Assembly (NCBI GenBank): GCA_020086605.1
Contig: JACBWW010000083.1
Coordinates: 167,157-231,156 of the forward strand
Origin: Lanius collurio
Lineage: Eukaryota; Chordata; Aves; Passeriformes; Laniidae
Direction of reading: 5' to 3'
DNA length: 64,000 nt
The translations under genes and the position numbers were made by a program. The first letter of the stretch is position 1. Every line of letters starts with the position of its first letter. The notes below the pieces were generated by a model. It was given only the letters and a program-made list of their open reading frames with translations. It was not told the origin of the DNA and ran no database searches. Positions 1 through 12,500 of this stretch are shown one piece after another.

Positions 1-1
1 C

Positions 2-19
2 TTTTTTTTTTTTTTTTTT
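2..19. repeat. Poly-T run at window edge
   Basis: Eighteen consecutive T at the left edge of the window. It may be a simple homopolymer or the poly-A tail of a minus-strand retroelement lying outside the window. The missing left flank prevents a decision. Confidence 0.9.
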
Positions 20-1785
20 GGAGCTCTTAGGATGAATTTTCTACTGCCAGCTGGGGAGATCTGTAAAACTCTCCAGAGTTATTAAGAGCTGAATCAATAA
101 AATATAGTGTAAGTTTGAATTCCATTTAGTGACAATGAAGGCATTAAACAAAGTTATTTCTCCATATCACATCTTGGGAACTTCCAACTTCCCTCTTCAG
201 GCCAAGATGCAGAAATACTGTTATTGAACAGAACCAATTATAAATATACATGTAAGTGTATATTTAGAATGTACAAATGTGTAATAAAATATACACAATG
301 TTCTGCATTGTGCAGAAAAGGGGGGCTGGGGTTGGAGGGAAGAAATTCCCTCTTAGTTTTTGACTCCAGTAACTCACACCAATGCAAAGGACAGTCTTCC
401 ATCAAAATCAAATTAATGCTGCTGGCAACCCAAAGTGAAGTGCTAATACACAGGAAGGCACACAGATGTCAGAACTGAACTTTCTTGCTCTCAGTTCTGC
501 ATCTCAAAAATAGTTTGTAAGTAATGGATTGTGTTGGTGGGAGAAAAGAATTTGCCTGCCTCGTGTTGTAAAGATTAGTGCAGAGATTTTACAGCTGAAA
601 TGGGATTCTTTGAGTCTAAAATGCAGAGGGACTGATAGGGTGTGGAATGCACCTTTAAGAATAGCAGAAAATGAACAAATACAGAAGTCAAAAATGTTGC
701 ATGGAAGGTACCAGGTAAGAAAGAGAGAGAAAAAGGAGTGGAAATAAAAATGCAAATGGAGATGATAGTCTTGGCTAAATGGAGTGGAAACATGAAGTGG
801 AGTTTTTTGTTCTGAAGCAGATAGGAATGAACTGGCTGAGGCTCACAGAAATGTGGCACTGCTAGAATGACAGACATGCCAGTCACTTGGAGGCTGCTCA
901 CTGTTCTGGGGAGGTTTTTTCGAAGTTTTTAGAAGCATTCAGTTTTGAGATAATTTTAAAAAGTATTTCAGCTTGTGCAAAATGTTTTTGGATATGATAT
1001 TTCCAAAGAAAGCTTGAGAACATGATCCAACTACAATCTTCAGGTTCTAAAAAATAGTGGGCAAAGAATCCTTTCAAACTTCTCTCTCTGAAGTTGAGAG
1101 AAGCAAACTTAGGGGATTTTTTTGGGTGTAATATTGCAAATGACAAAATGATGCTGAGGAACGAGAGGGCAATATCAGAGAGGTTGAGGTGCAGATTGCT
1201 CTTGTATTTGTCCAGTTAAGGAATCACTAGAGACAAATGGGATTCTTTGACTACAGAAGGGAAAAAAGAGTCTCACTTTCTGCTCTTCAGTCTCCTGAGC
1301 TTTTCCATTGTGAATATTCCTCTGAATATGCTACTTTGGTGAGAAGGGAAGCATTTGTTTGTTTTTTATGTGCCTGTTGAGGTATTAAAGGCTTTGCTTT
1401 CCCTGTCTTCTCCTGCTGTGCTCTGCTTGCATTGTCTGTGTCGGGTGGCAGAGGCTGTTGAGGCTGAGACAGGCAGACTTTTATGGAATCCTGGAGAATG
1501 TTGTTTGCCTGAGATGCTTTCAGATGTGCCAGACTGTGGATCTCAACTGGGCAGAGCCTAAGAGCAAAAAAAGACCAGATTAGATAGCAGAGCCCAACTC
1601 GCACATGTCAGCAGCAGAAAGGGACCACTGGGCCCTGCCAGTGCACACTGAGAGCATCTCTCTGAGCTGGGGTCACTTCCCAGCACACTGGGAACCCCAG
1701 CCCTGCTCAGTTTTAGCTCATGTTCAGCTGAAGGGAGGGCAGAACCAGAGAGCAGCAGCAGGAGGAGAAATCAGTGGTGCTGCAG
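20..1785. other. Unannotated unique sequence
   Basis: AT-rich, CpG-poor DNA with short overlapping open frames on both strands, none with a recognisable domain. The last 200 bases become richer in G, C and A and lead into the tandem array. I see no gene, RNA or transposon here. Confidence 0.6.
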
Positions 1786-2073
1786 GACCAGCAGCTACAG
1801 CCTGCTCAACACCAACAGCCACAAGCAGTGACCAGCAGCTACAGCCTGCTCAACACCAACAGCCACAAGCAGTGACCAGCAGTTACAGCCTGCTCAATGC
1901 CAACAGCCACAACCAGTGACCAGCAGTTACAGCCTGCTCAACACCAACAGCCACAAGCAGTGACCAGCAGTTACAGCCTGCTCAACACCAACAGCCACAA
2001 CCAGTGACCAGCAGCTACAGCCTGCTCAACACCAACAGCCACAACCAGTGACCAGCAGCTACAGCCTGCTCAA
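1786..2073. repeat. 44-bp minisatellite, truncated by gap
   Basis: A tandem array with an exact 44-bp period: the core CCTGCTCAA recurs at 1801, 1845, 1889, 1933, 1977, 2021 and 2065. About 6.5 copies are visible before the sequence breaks into N. Units differ at only a few sites (gctaca or gttaca, caacacc or caatgcc, acaagca or acaacca), so the array is recently homogenised. Because 44 is not a multiple of three, the reading frame rotates from unit to unit. The apparent Gln/Ser/Pro-rich open frames across it are by-products and not evidence of a protein. Confidence 0.95.
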
Positions 2074-2405
2074 NNNNNNNNNNNNNNNNNNNNNNNNNNN
2101 NNNNNNNNNNNNNNNNNNNNNNNNNNNNNNNNNNNNNNNNNNNNNNNNNNNNNNNNNNNNNNNNNNNNNNNNNNNNNNNNNNNNNNNNNNNNNNNNNNNN
2201 NNNNNNNNNNNNNNNNNNNNNNNNNNNNNNNNNNNNNNNNNNNNNNNNNNNNNNNNNNNNNNNNNNNNNNNNNNNNNNNNNNNNNNNNNNNNNNNNNNNN
2301 NNNNNNNNNNNNNNNNNNNNNNNNNNNNNNNNNNNNNNNNNNNNNNNNNNNNNNNNNNNNNNNNNNNNNNNNNNNNNNNNNNNNNNNNNNNNNNNNNNNN
2401 NNNNN
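2074..2405. other. Assembly gap (332 N)
   Basis: A run of 332 undetermined bases. Its left side is the 44-bp minisatellite and its right side begins with nine A. The gap very likely hides further minisatellite copies that the assembly could not resolve, so true array length is unknown. Confidence 0.98.
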
Positions 2406-5400
2406 AAAAAAAAAGTCATTTGATAAACATGCAGGAAAGGTGAAAGAAAATATTGGAAGCCAAGTCACAAATGGAATGGATTTTGCATTTTTTCCTCTCC
2501 TGTCTTGTTCTTATTCAGAAACAGATGCATTGGTCAGTTTTGTTAATAGCTCCAATAGCTCCTAATGCAGGGCAGGATTTCCTGATGTATGAGATCAATT
2601 TTCTTCTTGTGCTGAGATAAAATGAAGAAAATATCAGTGTACATACTAATTTTCTTTAAGTGGTAGTGTGATTTTTTTTTTTTTTTTTTGTTCTTGCCAG
2701 ACCTGATTCTGACTCAGATCACAAGACCAAGTCATGAACTGTTCTGTCCTTGAGAGAAAATCATACACAGGGAATAAATATCAAAGAGCTCATCGTTACT
2801 CCCATGTAAGCATAGATAGGCTGCATTGGTTCAATTAGAAAAGGCTGTCTCAGAGAGAATCTGCTATGAATTTGGGCATTTTTTCCCATTTTCTGTGGAG
2901 TTTCATTCTTGTCTTCCCTTCAGTTTCCTCAGTCAGTTCTGTTACAAATACCCACATGTGACAGAGAAACCAAGGTTATGTTATTGGCCAGTGTTTAGTG
3001 CTCATCTCTATCCTGTGGGCCTTCAGAACAGAATTATAAAGATTTTAAATCAGTAAATTTGCACATCTAGTAAGAGTTTGCTGCATCTCTGTTGAGGATT
3101 TTTAGAAGAGTCCAGGGGATAAAAATATGAATAATCCAAAGCACTAATGGAAATGTCATTTGTTTAGAATTTATGGTTCAGGTTCTCCTCATACTTTGAA
3201 TGAGAAAGGTTTTATTTTTTGCTTAGGTGCTTGTGATTGTGTGGGGTTCCTTTGTTTGGGTTTTTGTGTGTGAGGAAGCAGCATGAGTTAAGTTTTTGCA
3301 GAAGATGTAGCAGGTTCAGCATTACCTGTCAGTTTGTGCTTGAAATGAATGTGGGCTACAGAATTTTCTTTGTGCTTGAAGCTTTCAAGGGTTCAGAGTT
3401 TGAAATTGGTTCAATTGCTAATTGATGATCCATAGAGCTGTACTATAAAACACCATAGGAATTTCTTTGCAAACGTTCAATTAGGATAAAGTGTTTTTCA
3501 GAGCTTTGCTGTGTAATGAATCTTATGCTGGATCTTGTTAAATCTTAACAGATCTGAATGTGTATTATCTCAGTTGAGTAATATTTTCCAGAAAGTCACA
3601 ATTTCTTTCGTTATGGGATGCCTTCAGGAGTATTTGAGGGAGTTGTGGGTACCTACCTAAGCCCCATGTGAGAGGAGAAAATACAAATTATGCCCTGTGT
3701 GACCCTGAGGTGTCCCCACCACTCCCAATGTTCTCAACCAGGTACAGTTTGTGCACTGCTGGTTTATTGCAGGGCAAGGTGGACCAGCCATCAGGTCCAC
3801 ATTCAGACCTCCCTGTGCTCCAAAGTGCTCAGTTTTTTGGTGGCTGTGCTCATCTCCAATCCCTACAGACTCTGTAGTCTGTCCACAACGCTCCACAGCA
3901 TTTCCTGTCAGCTCTGACTGGGAGCAAACCTGGCAGGAGCTCATTCCATAACCATGCACCAAAGAGAATTAGCAAACCTCAAAAGAAGTTGTGTCAAGTA
4001 TAAAAAAAGAGAAGTCTCTAAGTGAGTTTTATTTGGTTTGGAAGCTTTGCATTTGATTTTTACTCTTAATTTAATGTTGCAGAATGCTGAGAGAGTTCTA
4101 AACAGTTCTAGTTTAAATTTACCAGTTTCTGTTCCTTAGTGGGCAATGGTTTAACCAGGGGGGAAGGTTTGCCAGAAATAGAAACATAAATGGTCTGATT
4201 TAAACTGAGTGGGGGACAGTTGTTTGTTTGCAGAAATATGCTGAAAATCTTCTAAAATCTCACTCAATCTTAGAAAAAAGCATTTATTTAAAGGCTCTGT
4301 TTGAAATGTTCCTGCCCATAGAAGTTTTGTTTTTCCTACCAACACCAGGGGTATCCCTGAAACCAAATCCCTTCTGAGATATCACATGGATAACCATGGA
4401 GGCTGTGATCCCATTCAGGTTTTATGGATAAATTATCATTGCTGCAGCCCTTGAATGGCTTGTGCCATGAAGTGCAGAGTGCTTGGTTTAAAGAGGAAGG
4501 GCCCCTGCTGTGCAGCCCTGCCTGAGTGGGGAGCAGCAGACGAGTTCCTTTTGGAGCAGAGCTTTTATTGACTCTTCAAGTTGATAGAAGTAGAAAAAGA
4601 AAATAACATTGGAGAGTTCCTGAATATCTTTCTGTAAAAAACTGAAGGATTTTGTAATGGAAGGTGACTTTTCTCAAATTTGGCCATTTCGGTGTGGCTC
4701 TGACATTAAACATCCACAAATTGTGCTGAGTGGCAAGCACAGTTAAAACCATATTTAATCAAAACCCAAAATTCTCCTGATACAGTTGGAATGTAAATGT
4801 CTACCTCAAAAAAAAAAAAAGTGATTTAATTGCTTCTTCTTATTCAATACATAACTTGTAAATCAGTATAGAAAGAGAGATGGAATATTAATTTTCTTGC
4901 TTGATCTTTTCTACTTTATTGGAATATCTTGTTTAACTTCCAGAAATAGCAAGTATCTTCAAGAATAAAATACTCCTTCTGTTAACATAGGGCTCATGAC
5001 AACCTGCTAACCCTGGAAATTTAAGATATGTTATCTAACATTTGTAAGTGGTGACAGAAGAATATTTCTATTCTGTTTTTTGTCAGATGCCAAACACCTC
5101 TGAAAGAAAGGGGTATTTCAGTCTTTACAGCTAAAAACCTCTCATTGAAATTTCTCTTGGAACTTTTGTCAAAGGTTCTAGAATTTATTTTTTTAATCTC
5201 TGTGTAGGCTTTTTGATTTATTTTTTGGCGTGGATTTATTTATTGATTGATTGATTTGGGAGTGTGGGTGTGATTTGTTTGTTTTTCCCCAGGGTGAATC
5301 AATTCCAGAGTTGTTGCCTAAATGCCTGCTCTGGCACAGTTACAGCAGTTTAGTTCACCATTTGCTGGGCATCTGCTGAGGGGTCTCAAAGGTGACCTCC

Positions 5401-5939
5401 CATTTGTGGCCACCGAGTGGATCCACTCCTTGCCCTCCTGGCCCCTGCTCCTGCCCCAGCTGTGCCTTTCTTAACCCATTCTGGTCTTTTCAATAAGAAC
5501 TTACTGGTTCTTGATGGTGTCTTTATGCTTCAGTTCTATTTTTCCATTGTTGTTCCTCGTTCAGTCCTTCCACTGCCTGCCTTGCCTCAGGAAATCAGTT
5601 GGATGGAATTTTTTTCTCTGCATTTATTTAATAACATTAGATTCTTATGTTCTAATTGCTTTGAGTCTCCTCATCACTCTTTATAATTCTGTGTTATAAT
5701 TTTATTAGCATCATGCTTATTAACTTAATTTTGGGCTTTGTTTTTCCCTCCCTTTTTGTTTCCAGCTTTCCTTCCCAGCCTTTACCACTGCACAGGATTT
5801 GGTCATTTTCAATTTTTTTTTCATTTCAGAGGTGAATGTTCTTGTCCTGCCTACTTTTGCCTCTCTTTGATGTCCCAATATTGCCAAGCCATTGTTACTG
5901 ATGCCTCACAGTTGGCATTTCTACAGTTTTTTCAATACT
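2406..5939. other. Unannotated unique AT-rich sequence
   Basis: Non-repetitive AT-rich DNA with frequent stops in all frames. It contains homopolymer runs (T at 2672-2689, A near 4808-4820). The block at 3660-3960 is richer in GC and has short open frames on both strands without a recognisable family. No gene is supported. Confidence 0.55.
2672..2689. repeat. Poly-T run
   Basis: Eighteen consecutive T in otherwise unique sequence. No retroelement body could be recognised next to it. Confidence 0.85.
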
Positions 5940-6220
5940 TTGCATGTGGATCTTTTCATGAGTATTCACAAATCATCACCAGCGAGACTCACGTGCACAC
6001 ACCTCCAGAGCCCAGGAAAATATGTCAGCTGAAACATTAGCAATCTGTTTTATCAGCACTGCAGCCAGGGCTCATCTGAGGAGCACAAATGGAAGGTCTC
6101 CAAGTGAGCAGTAAATTCTGCAGTGCAGAATGCTCCTAAAGAACCCAAAATGCAGCAAATTAAGGGCACCAAACGGAATTTACGGCAGGGGTTAACAAAT
6201 GGACTGGGTGAAAACTGCCT
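5940..6220. promoter_or_regulatory. Candidate conserved non-coding element
   Basis: This block is complex, not simple-repeat and not transposon-like. It carries closely spaced motifs of transcription-factor type, for example TGTTTTATCAGCA, CAAATCATCACC, a cluster around CTGCAGTGCAGAA, and several AAATTAAGGG-like AT cores. It stands out by eye from its flanks. This is inference from texture only; no alignment was possible. Confidence 0.25.
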
Positions 6221-9159
6221 GGAAATTCAATATCTGTAAAAAAGGGGCTCCAAATGCCCCATCTGAGCCCGAGACGAGCCATGGGCACTGCCTGGGCAGC
6301 AGTTGGTGGTTTCCATGTGCTCACTGTCTGTTTGTGCAGTGAATTGGCTGCTCAGGAGTGAAGTGGGCATGGCAAAAGAGGGGGAACAGTCCTGAATGTT
6401 AAATTTACTTTGGTTTTGGGACAAATGATCTGGAAAGGGTTGTGGTGCATTGAGACTCTCCCAAGAGTGGGGGTATTGCCATCCCATGGATGTCATGGGC
6501 AATCAGGGCAAGCACTGGGACACAAATAGTTCCTGGTAATCCAATTCTCCTGTGAACACACATTTCCATAAACCAAAGGGCTGGGGAAAAGGAAGAACAA
6601 AACCCAGAGCTAATTCTATGAACCATTTGCTAATTACAGATCCAACTCAGGCTGCTCCACTGTCTCCTTCATCGCTGTGACCTAATTTGTTCCTGAAAGA
6701 AAGACAAACAACTTCCTTCAGGGTGTTGTTTTTTTGGTGACAAAAGATCTCAGAATTATATGTGTTCTTCAAAAAACTGAGACAACCAACAGCTCTGGAG
6801 TGCTATTGTCTGGGTTTTGTGTGCCATATATTTTCTCTAGGAATTTTACTGGCACACTGATAGATGCAAATTCCTAAACAGATTTAGTAAATAAAAAAAA
6901 TACACACAATGGATTGCTGCAGTTTTGGGGGAATAGTTCAGCAAACAGGTCTTGGAAGTTTAATTGTCACAATTTGGCTTGTTTCCAGTGCCAGGAGCAC
7001 TTGCATTACAAGTTAATTTAGAGGCTTAGCTGCTGAAATAACATCATCGTGCTGGGCTCGGGAGTTTTTTTCTTCTTATGAGATGTTACTGATTTTTCAA
7101 AAGGCAAACACACAAAACAAGCTGTCCCATGGATTTATTGTACTCTGTCATGTGTGGTCTCCAAACCAGGGCTTTCTGAAGCTTCTTTGCAAGAGCAGTT
7201 TCATTTCTCCTCCTGCTGAGTCAGCAGCAGTTCAGCTTCTCCAGGGTGAGAGAATGACAACGACATTTTTTATTGGCTACAGGTGTTTATGCTCATTTTA
7301 CCCTAAACTGTATGGAGCCCTGCTAGCAATTCAAGGCAATTATCAGTTCTCAATGCAAACACTAATGCAAACGTTTGTATTCAGTAATTAAATCTTCTTC
7401 CTGTTCTCCCATAATAAATAAAATGTTCCTGATAGCTGCCATTATTCCCTAACTTTTCAAACCTGAACAGTGTCACTGTTAATTGTTTAAGAAATGCTAC
7501 TCTGATCAATTTGTTTTGATTTCAGACTAGGAATTCAGATTTATTCCTGTGAACTGGTATTGTTTTGGTTGCAAATGCATGCTCCTGTGGTCTGCACAGC
7601 TTTGGGAAATCTCTCAAAGTTTCTTTCATTGCTCCTCTTGGTTGAACAATAGGGTTCTCTTTGCATTTTGCTGGGAACGTTTTGTCCTTTTTTTTTTTTC
7701 TTGAAAAATGGCAAATCTCACAACCATCAGCATCTACAAAAATCTTTATGTGATTTTTTTACTGTATTCATGTAATATGAAAGAATCAAAGTAAAAGTAA
7801 ATATGAGCAGCAGAAAGAAATTTACCACAGAAAAAGAGACATGAGTTACTATGGAAAATTATTTTAAGAACCCTTTCTGAGCACTAAACCTGCATGGTTC
7901 TTTTTCTTAAATATCTGGGGAAGAAACTTTTTGGTCTGATTTAAGGTAGTTTATTCTCAAGTGGCTGATAGAAAGGGCAGTGAATTTGGGTTTTCTGTCC
8001 TTTCCAGTTGAATCCTTGGTGCAATTTTAATAATCATTTATTGTAAAACAAGAGAATATCTACCCATGCTGAATGTAATCCTGCACGTAGAGCTCCTTTG
8101 TGCCCTAATTATACATTCTCTGTTCCAGGCTGCACTCTGGGCTTCCAAATTTTACATTTTTTCCTTAAGACACTCAGCACAAGCTTGAAATGAGCTCAGC
8201 ACATCCCTGCCCTTCCCTTGGCCAGAAGATTTTGCTCATTTTGCTGTGATGGGTTCCAGGTTCCCAATACAATATTTCCTGGCTCCTGGTCATTGCCAAT
8301 GCCTCAGGCAGGGGTTTGGGAGGGTTTTTAGCAGGGACAGCCCTGCTGCTGGGGTGTGCAGTGCAAGGAGGTGCAATGCAGGGAGAGAGCAGTAATTTGG
8401 GGGGTGTTGGACTCCTTTAGGTTCAAACACTCTGAGCAGACCCAAACCCTCCTGGTAGGCTGCTCAGCTGAGTAATAACCTCTTCCACACAGGTTTGGTT
8501 TTGCTAATAAAACAACAATTTCAATTTTTATGAAAAATATTCTCTCTTAATAACCCTCAGAGAAGAGGATTTTGAGAATCCTAGAGTTGGTTGCTTTATT
8601 CCTGTTTCTTTGTAGTGGGTCCATTAGCTACATCTTGATATGCTTGCTTACAATTTTTAATATTCATTTCAGTTGCTGACCCAGACTGTTAAGATGTGAA
8701 AATACAGTTTCATTAAACTGAAGTGTGCATAACTTAGAGGCAACTTACATTGATGATTAAGTGAATTTGCAAATGGAAAGAGCTGTAAGCTTAATGCAGA
8801 CAGATAATAATACAACATGAAGAGAGGGTGAAAGGGTAAGAGAAGGAAGGACAGAGTTCAGCTAGGGGAAAAAAAAAAAAAAAATATTGAATGTTTCCAA
8901 GTTCACTGGTGTAGAAGGAAAAACCAGATATTTCAATTTCAAGTGCAAGATGGTCTTTAATGAGTATAGAATATTTCAGAATCTGTCATTTAACTGATCT
9001 GAGATAGACACTTTTGACTTTTTACAGTTACAGCACTATTGGAATTTACTAATTAAGTCTAGAGTGACTTTGGAAAGGCTTGCAGAGCAGTTCCCTGTGG
9101 TGAGGGGTCTGTGCCTGCAGCCATCAGGGGAAGCTCCACCGCACAGAGCTCTGGGGGTG
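6221..9159. other. Unannotated unique sequence
   Basis: Mostly AT-rich DNA with no recognisable gene. A more GC-rich patch at about 8190-8410 contains short G/T/C-rich words but no tandem structure. An A run lies at 8869-8884. Confidence 0.55.
8869..8884. repeat. Poly-A run
   Basis: Sixteen consecutive A following a purine-rich stretch. It is about 0.3 kb upstream of the CR1 fragment and not obviously part of it. Confidence 0.8.
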
Positions 9160-9553
9160 CTTCCAGAAGGAACGAGAAGAGAACTCCTGGCCCCTCTCCC
9201 TGGAGAGGAGAAGGCTCTGGGGAGAGCTCAGTGCAGCCTTTCGTGTGTGAAGAGGCTCTGGGGGAGCTGGGGAAAGGCTTTGCCAGAGCCCGTGGTGGGA
9301 GGAGAAGGGGCACAGCCTTAGACTGAAAGAGGGAGGGCTTAGATGGGACAGGAGGGTGGAATTTCTTAGCATGAGCATGGTGAGACCCTGGCACAGGGTG
9401 CCCAGAGCAGCTGGGGCTGCCCCTGGATCCTGGCACTGCCCATGGCTGGGCATTGGGGCTGGAGCAGCCTGGGACAGTGGGAGGTGTCCCTGCCAGGGCA
9501 GGGGGTGAGTGAGCCCCAGGGTCCCCCACAACCCACACCATGCCATGGTTCTA
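9160..9553 (+). mobile_element. CR1 LINE, 3'-end fragment
   Basis: A 5'-truncated copy of Chicken Repeat 1, a non-LTR retrotransposon, in plus orientation. Diagnostic stretches in the right order are CTGGAGAGGAGAAGGCTCTG near 9200, AGACTGAAAGAGGGAGGGC near 9320, GGTGAGACCCTGGCACAGG and TGCCCAGAGCAGCTG near 9385-9410, then GGAGCAGCCTGGGACAGTGG and GGTGTCCCTGCC near 9460-9490. It ends in a degraded form of the family 3' terminus (CACACCATGCCATGGTTCT). The reverse transcriptase region is absent, as is usual for CR1 copies. Open frames across it (the longest about 160 codons on the minus strand) are shadows. The left boundary is approximate. Confidence 0.88.
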
Positions 9554-12500
9554 AGTGCCCTCTAGCAGGGTTAAACGAGGCTGGCACTTCTGCTGCTTGC
9601 TGAGATTCGCTGGGTTATTTTGGTAGCTTTGTGCCACACGTGGAAGGGCTGTCTCCTGCCGTGGTGTCAGGGACAAGATTGCCTTAAGTGGGCATTTACC
9701 CAGGCACTGCTGTGAAAAGGAGAGACTGGAATTCCAAAAGTTACCAAGGACATCATAAATTGCAGTGACTCCTAAGAAAAGAAGGACAGTTTAACTCACT
9801 TGGCTTGAACTTTGATAAGAAAATGACTAGAAATAATACAGGACTCTTCTATTTAAAAAATATTAGCTTAGCAACACGCCTAGGTGTAAAACCAAACAAA
9901 ATTTAGTCATTCAGAAAGCATTTAACAGGTCTAATTGGAAAGCAGTATCAAAATGGATTTTTTCCAACTTGTGAGACAGTGTTTATCACAGAGAGCAGAG
10001 GAGACAGTCAGCAGGGCATTGATTCTGTCCCACTTTAGCTGTGCCAGGATAATGACTAGTCGATGTTCTAATAAAAAAGTTTGAAAATAAAATGCAAGTA
10101 AATACGAAAGCTGTAAGCATTTAAAATTGTTCTTAATGATGTAGCTGCAGTTTCTGTTACTGGAATAGCTCTTGCTGATTTATATTGGTTTCTACTCAGA
10201 TGGTTGTCTGGTTACAAATGATGTTTTTATCTACACAGAATTAAGGGTTTAGAAATAACTTTTCAAATTAGCCTAATGAAATGTTTATTAATTTTTTAAT
10301 AACTATCACAACAGCTTGGGTTTTGCCTGAGGTTTTAGAACAAAAAGTGCCTCACCCTTTTAAAAAGGTTAGGAAACTGAGGGGAGGAAAGGTAAAATAA
10401 CTTGTTTAAAGTCATCGAGCCCAGACCTTTAATTTATTTTAGCACACAGTTATAACCCAATCCTGTGGTGATAATATTTAATTCAGCTGGAGATGGACTA
10501 CAGTCTCAGAGAGAAAAAAAATTGGTATTTCCTTTTTTGGGGGCAGTCCATATCCATTTAACAGCTTCTCTCCCTGCTGTCACTTTAAAACGGGTGAGAA
10601 GAATGTGGATTATTACACAGGAGGCCCTACTATTCCCTTGTGATATGGTTAGATTTTCTCCAGATATATTTTTTATTTCATATTCAATTCAATTTGCTTT
10701 TTGTTATAGAAGTAAATGGTGTTGCTGACTTTTCACACCAGGTCATTTTTCCAGTTGTGATTTGTTGAGCATTTGCATTCTATGCCAGTAGGAAAGTAGA
10801 GATTTCTTACCTCTCACCTGTGACTGTTGTCCTCAGCAAACTTTTGGGATGGACTTTGTTACAAGGTTTTTGAAAGAATTCAGATATTTTTATAATGTTT
10901 CAGGGAAAGAGACCTGTGTGAGGAGAGGAGCAAAAGTCCCTCAGGATCCAGAGAAAAACTGCCACTTCCTTTTTCCATGTGAAATATGGAGAGAGACCTA
11001 AGACTAAAGGGAGGCTGAGATCAATCTATTGATCTGTTTTCCATTTCAGACCAGGAAGCTATTAAATTTGGGTTCTCAGAGTTCATTTGAATATTTTATT
11101 AGTATCTTGACAGTTTATTTGTATCCTGGATGAAACAGGCAAACCACTGTTAATGGAGCCCAGTCTGGAGCTGGAGCCTTGCTGGTGATCCCCACATGAC
11201 TTTATTCTAGTGTTGCTTGTTTTAATACTTCTATCTCTGTCCTTGCACCATTGATTGGAAGATGAAATAGCACTTCTCTTATACTCTTTACACAAAAAAA
11301 GATAAAAACTTTCATTTTTTGGTAGTTTTCCTCGCTGCTTTTTTTATTTCACTTTTTTTTTTTTCCCCAGGAGACTTTGATTCTGTCACAGACTCTGAGC
11401 TTCTATATGCTCAGAAACACCATTTTGTTCCTTGGTTAATTGCTTTCTCATGCTTTTTAAACTTTTAATTTCCATCATTCTTTAATCTGCTGTCACTTTG
11501 CATATTGTCCCCTCTCCAAGTTATTTTGCCTTAAAAGACATGTCCTTTGGGACTAGTGGGCCTTACTAGGACAGGCAATTATTGCTTGGATGTGGTGCTA
11601 GTTGCAGACAGATTAGTTCAGGGATGGATTCAGAAGCTGTGAAAACTATGCCTTAAAACAAATGGCCTCAAAAATCAACAGCTTGGGTTTTTTGGGACCT
11701 CAGAACATTTACCTCCCCCAAGAAAAGGGCTCTGGATTTAAACAAAACATGCAAATAAACAAACTCCTTTCTAAAAAAACCCCAAGCCCAAGCAGCCAAT
11801 AAAACAAACAAAACCCTGCTTTGGTTGAGCCAAAAAAAAGCTGCAGAGGAGAAATGTGTGCCCAGGAGCTCCCGTGCAGGAAAGGGAAGAGCCTTCAGTG
11901 CACTCAGGGCAGGGCAGGGCAGGGGTGGCACCACTCTGCTGCCAGTCCCTGGGGGCTCTGGCACCCCTCAGCCCCAGCTGCCCTCCAGCCAGGGCTCAGC
12001 AGGGACTGCCTTCTGGGCCCAAAGCATTTAAAACAGTTTTGTTGAAATATCATATCCAAACCACTCTCCTGATTAGATTAGAGTGAGGATGTTGATAAAC
12101 CTTTAAAGGGGGATGGCAGGGCAGTTCTCCACCAGGGAGGGTAATTTCTCTAGCTAGGCTTTCACACAGAAGCAAAACTTTGTATATACAGATTTTCCTA
12201 CAGAAATGGAAATACATTCTCTGCTATGTAGTCTGTCTTACAGAAGGAAGCTCTTCACCTGCTGCATCTGCTTGCATTTATTCCAGTGGACACCTGAATA
12301 TGTCTGAGGAGTTTGTGTTTTCTTTCCTTTTCACTGCCATTTTTCCAAACTTCCTCTATGACAGAACCCTTCACTCTGCTTCAGGGCACTCAGGCATCTG
12401 AAGACAGGTAATTAGGAGGTGTCCTTGCTTTTGGGTGGAAAACCTTATTCTGCAATTATTCTTTTCAGTTAGAACAGAATGTGGTCTGTGAGGGTTTCTC

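Noticed and set aside
1605..1919. Gln/Ser/Pro-rich repeat protein
   Set aside because: The 44-bp period is not a multiple of three, so the repeat is not organised as a protein repeat. It is a minisatellite.
9059..9546. 160- and 140-codon minus-strand frames
   Set aside because: They are antisense shadows of the GC-rich CR1 3' end.
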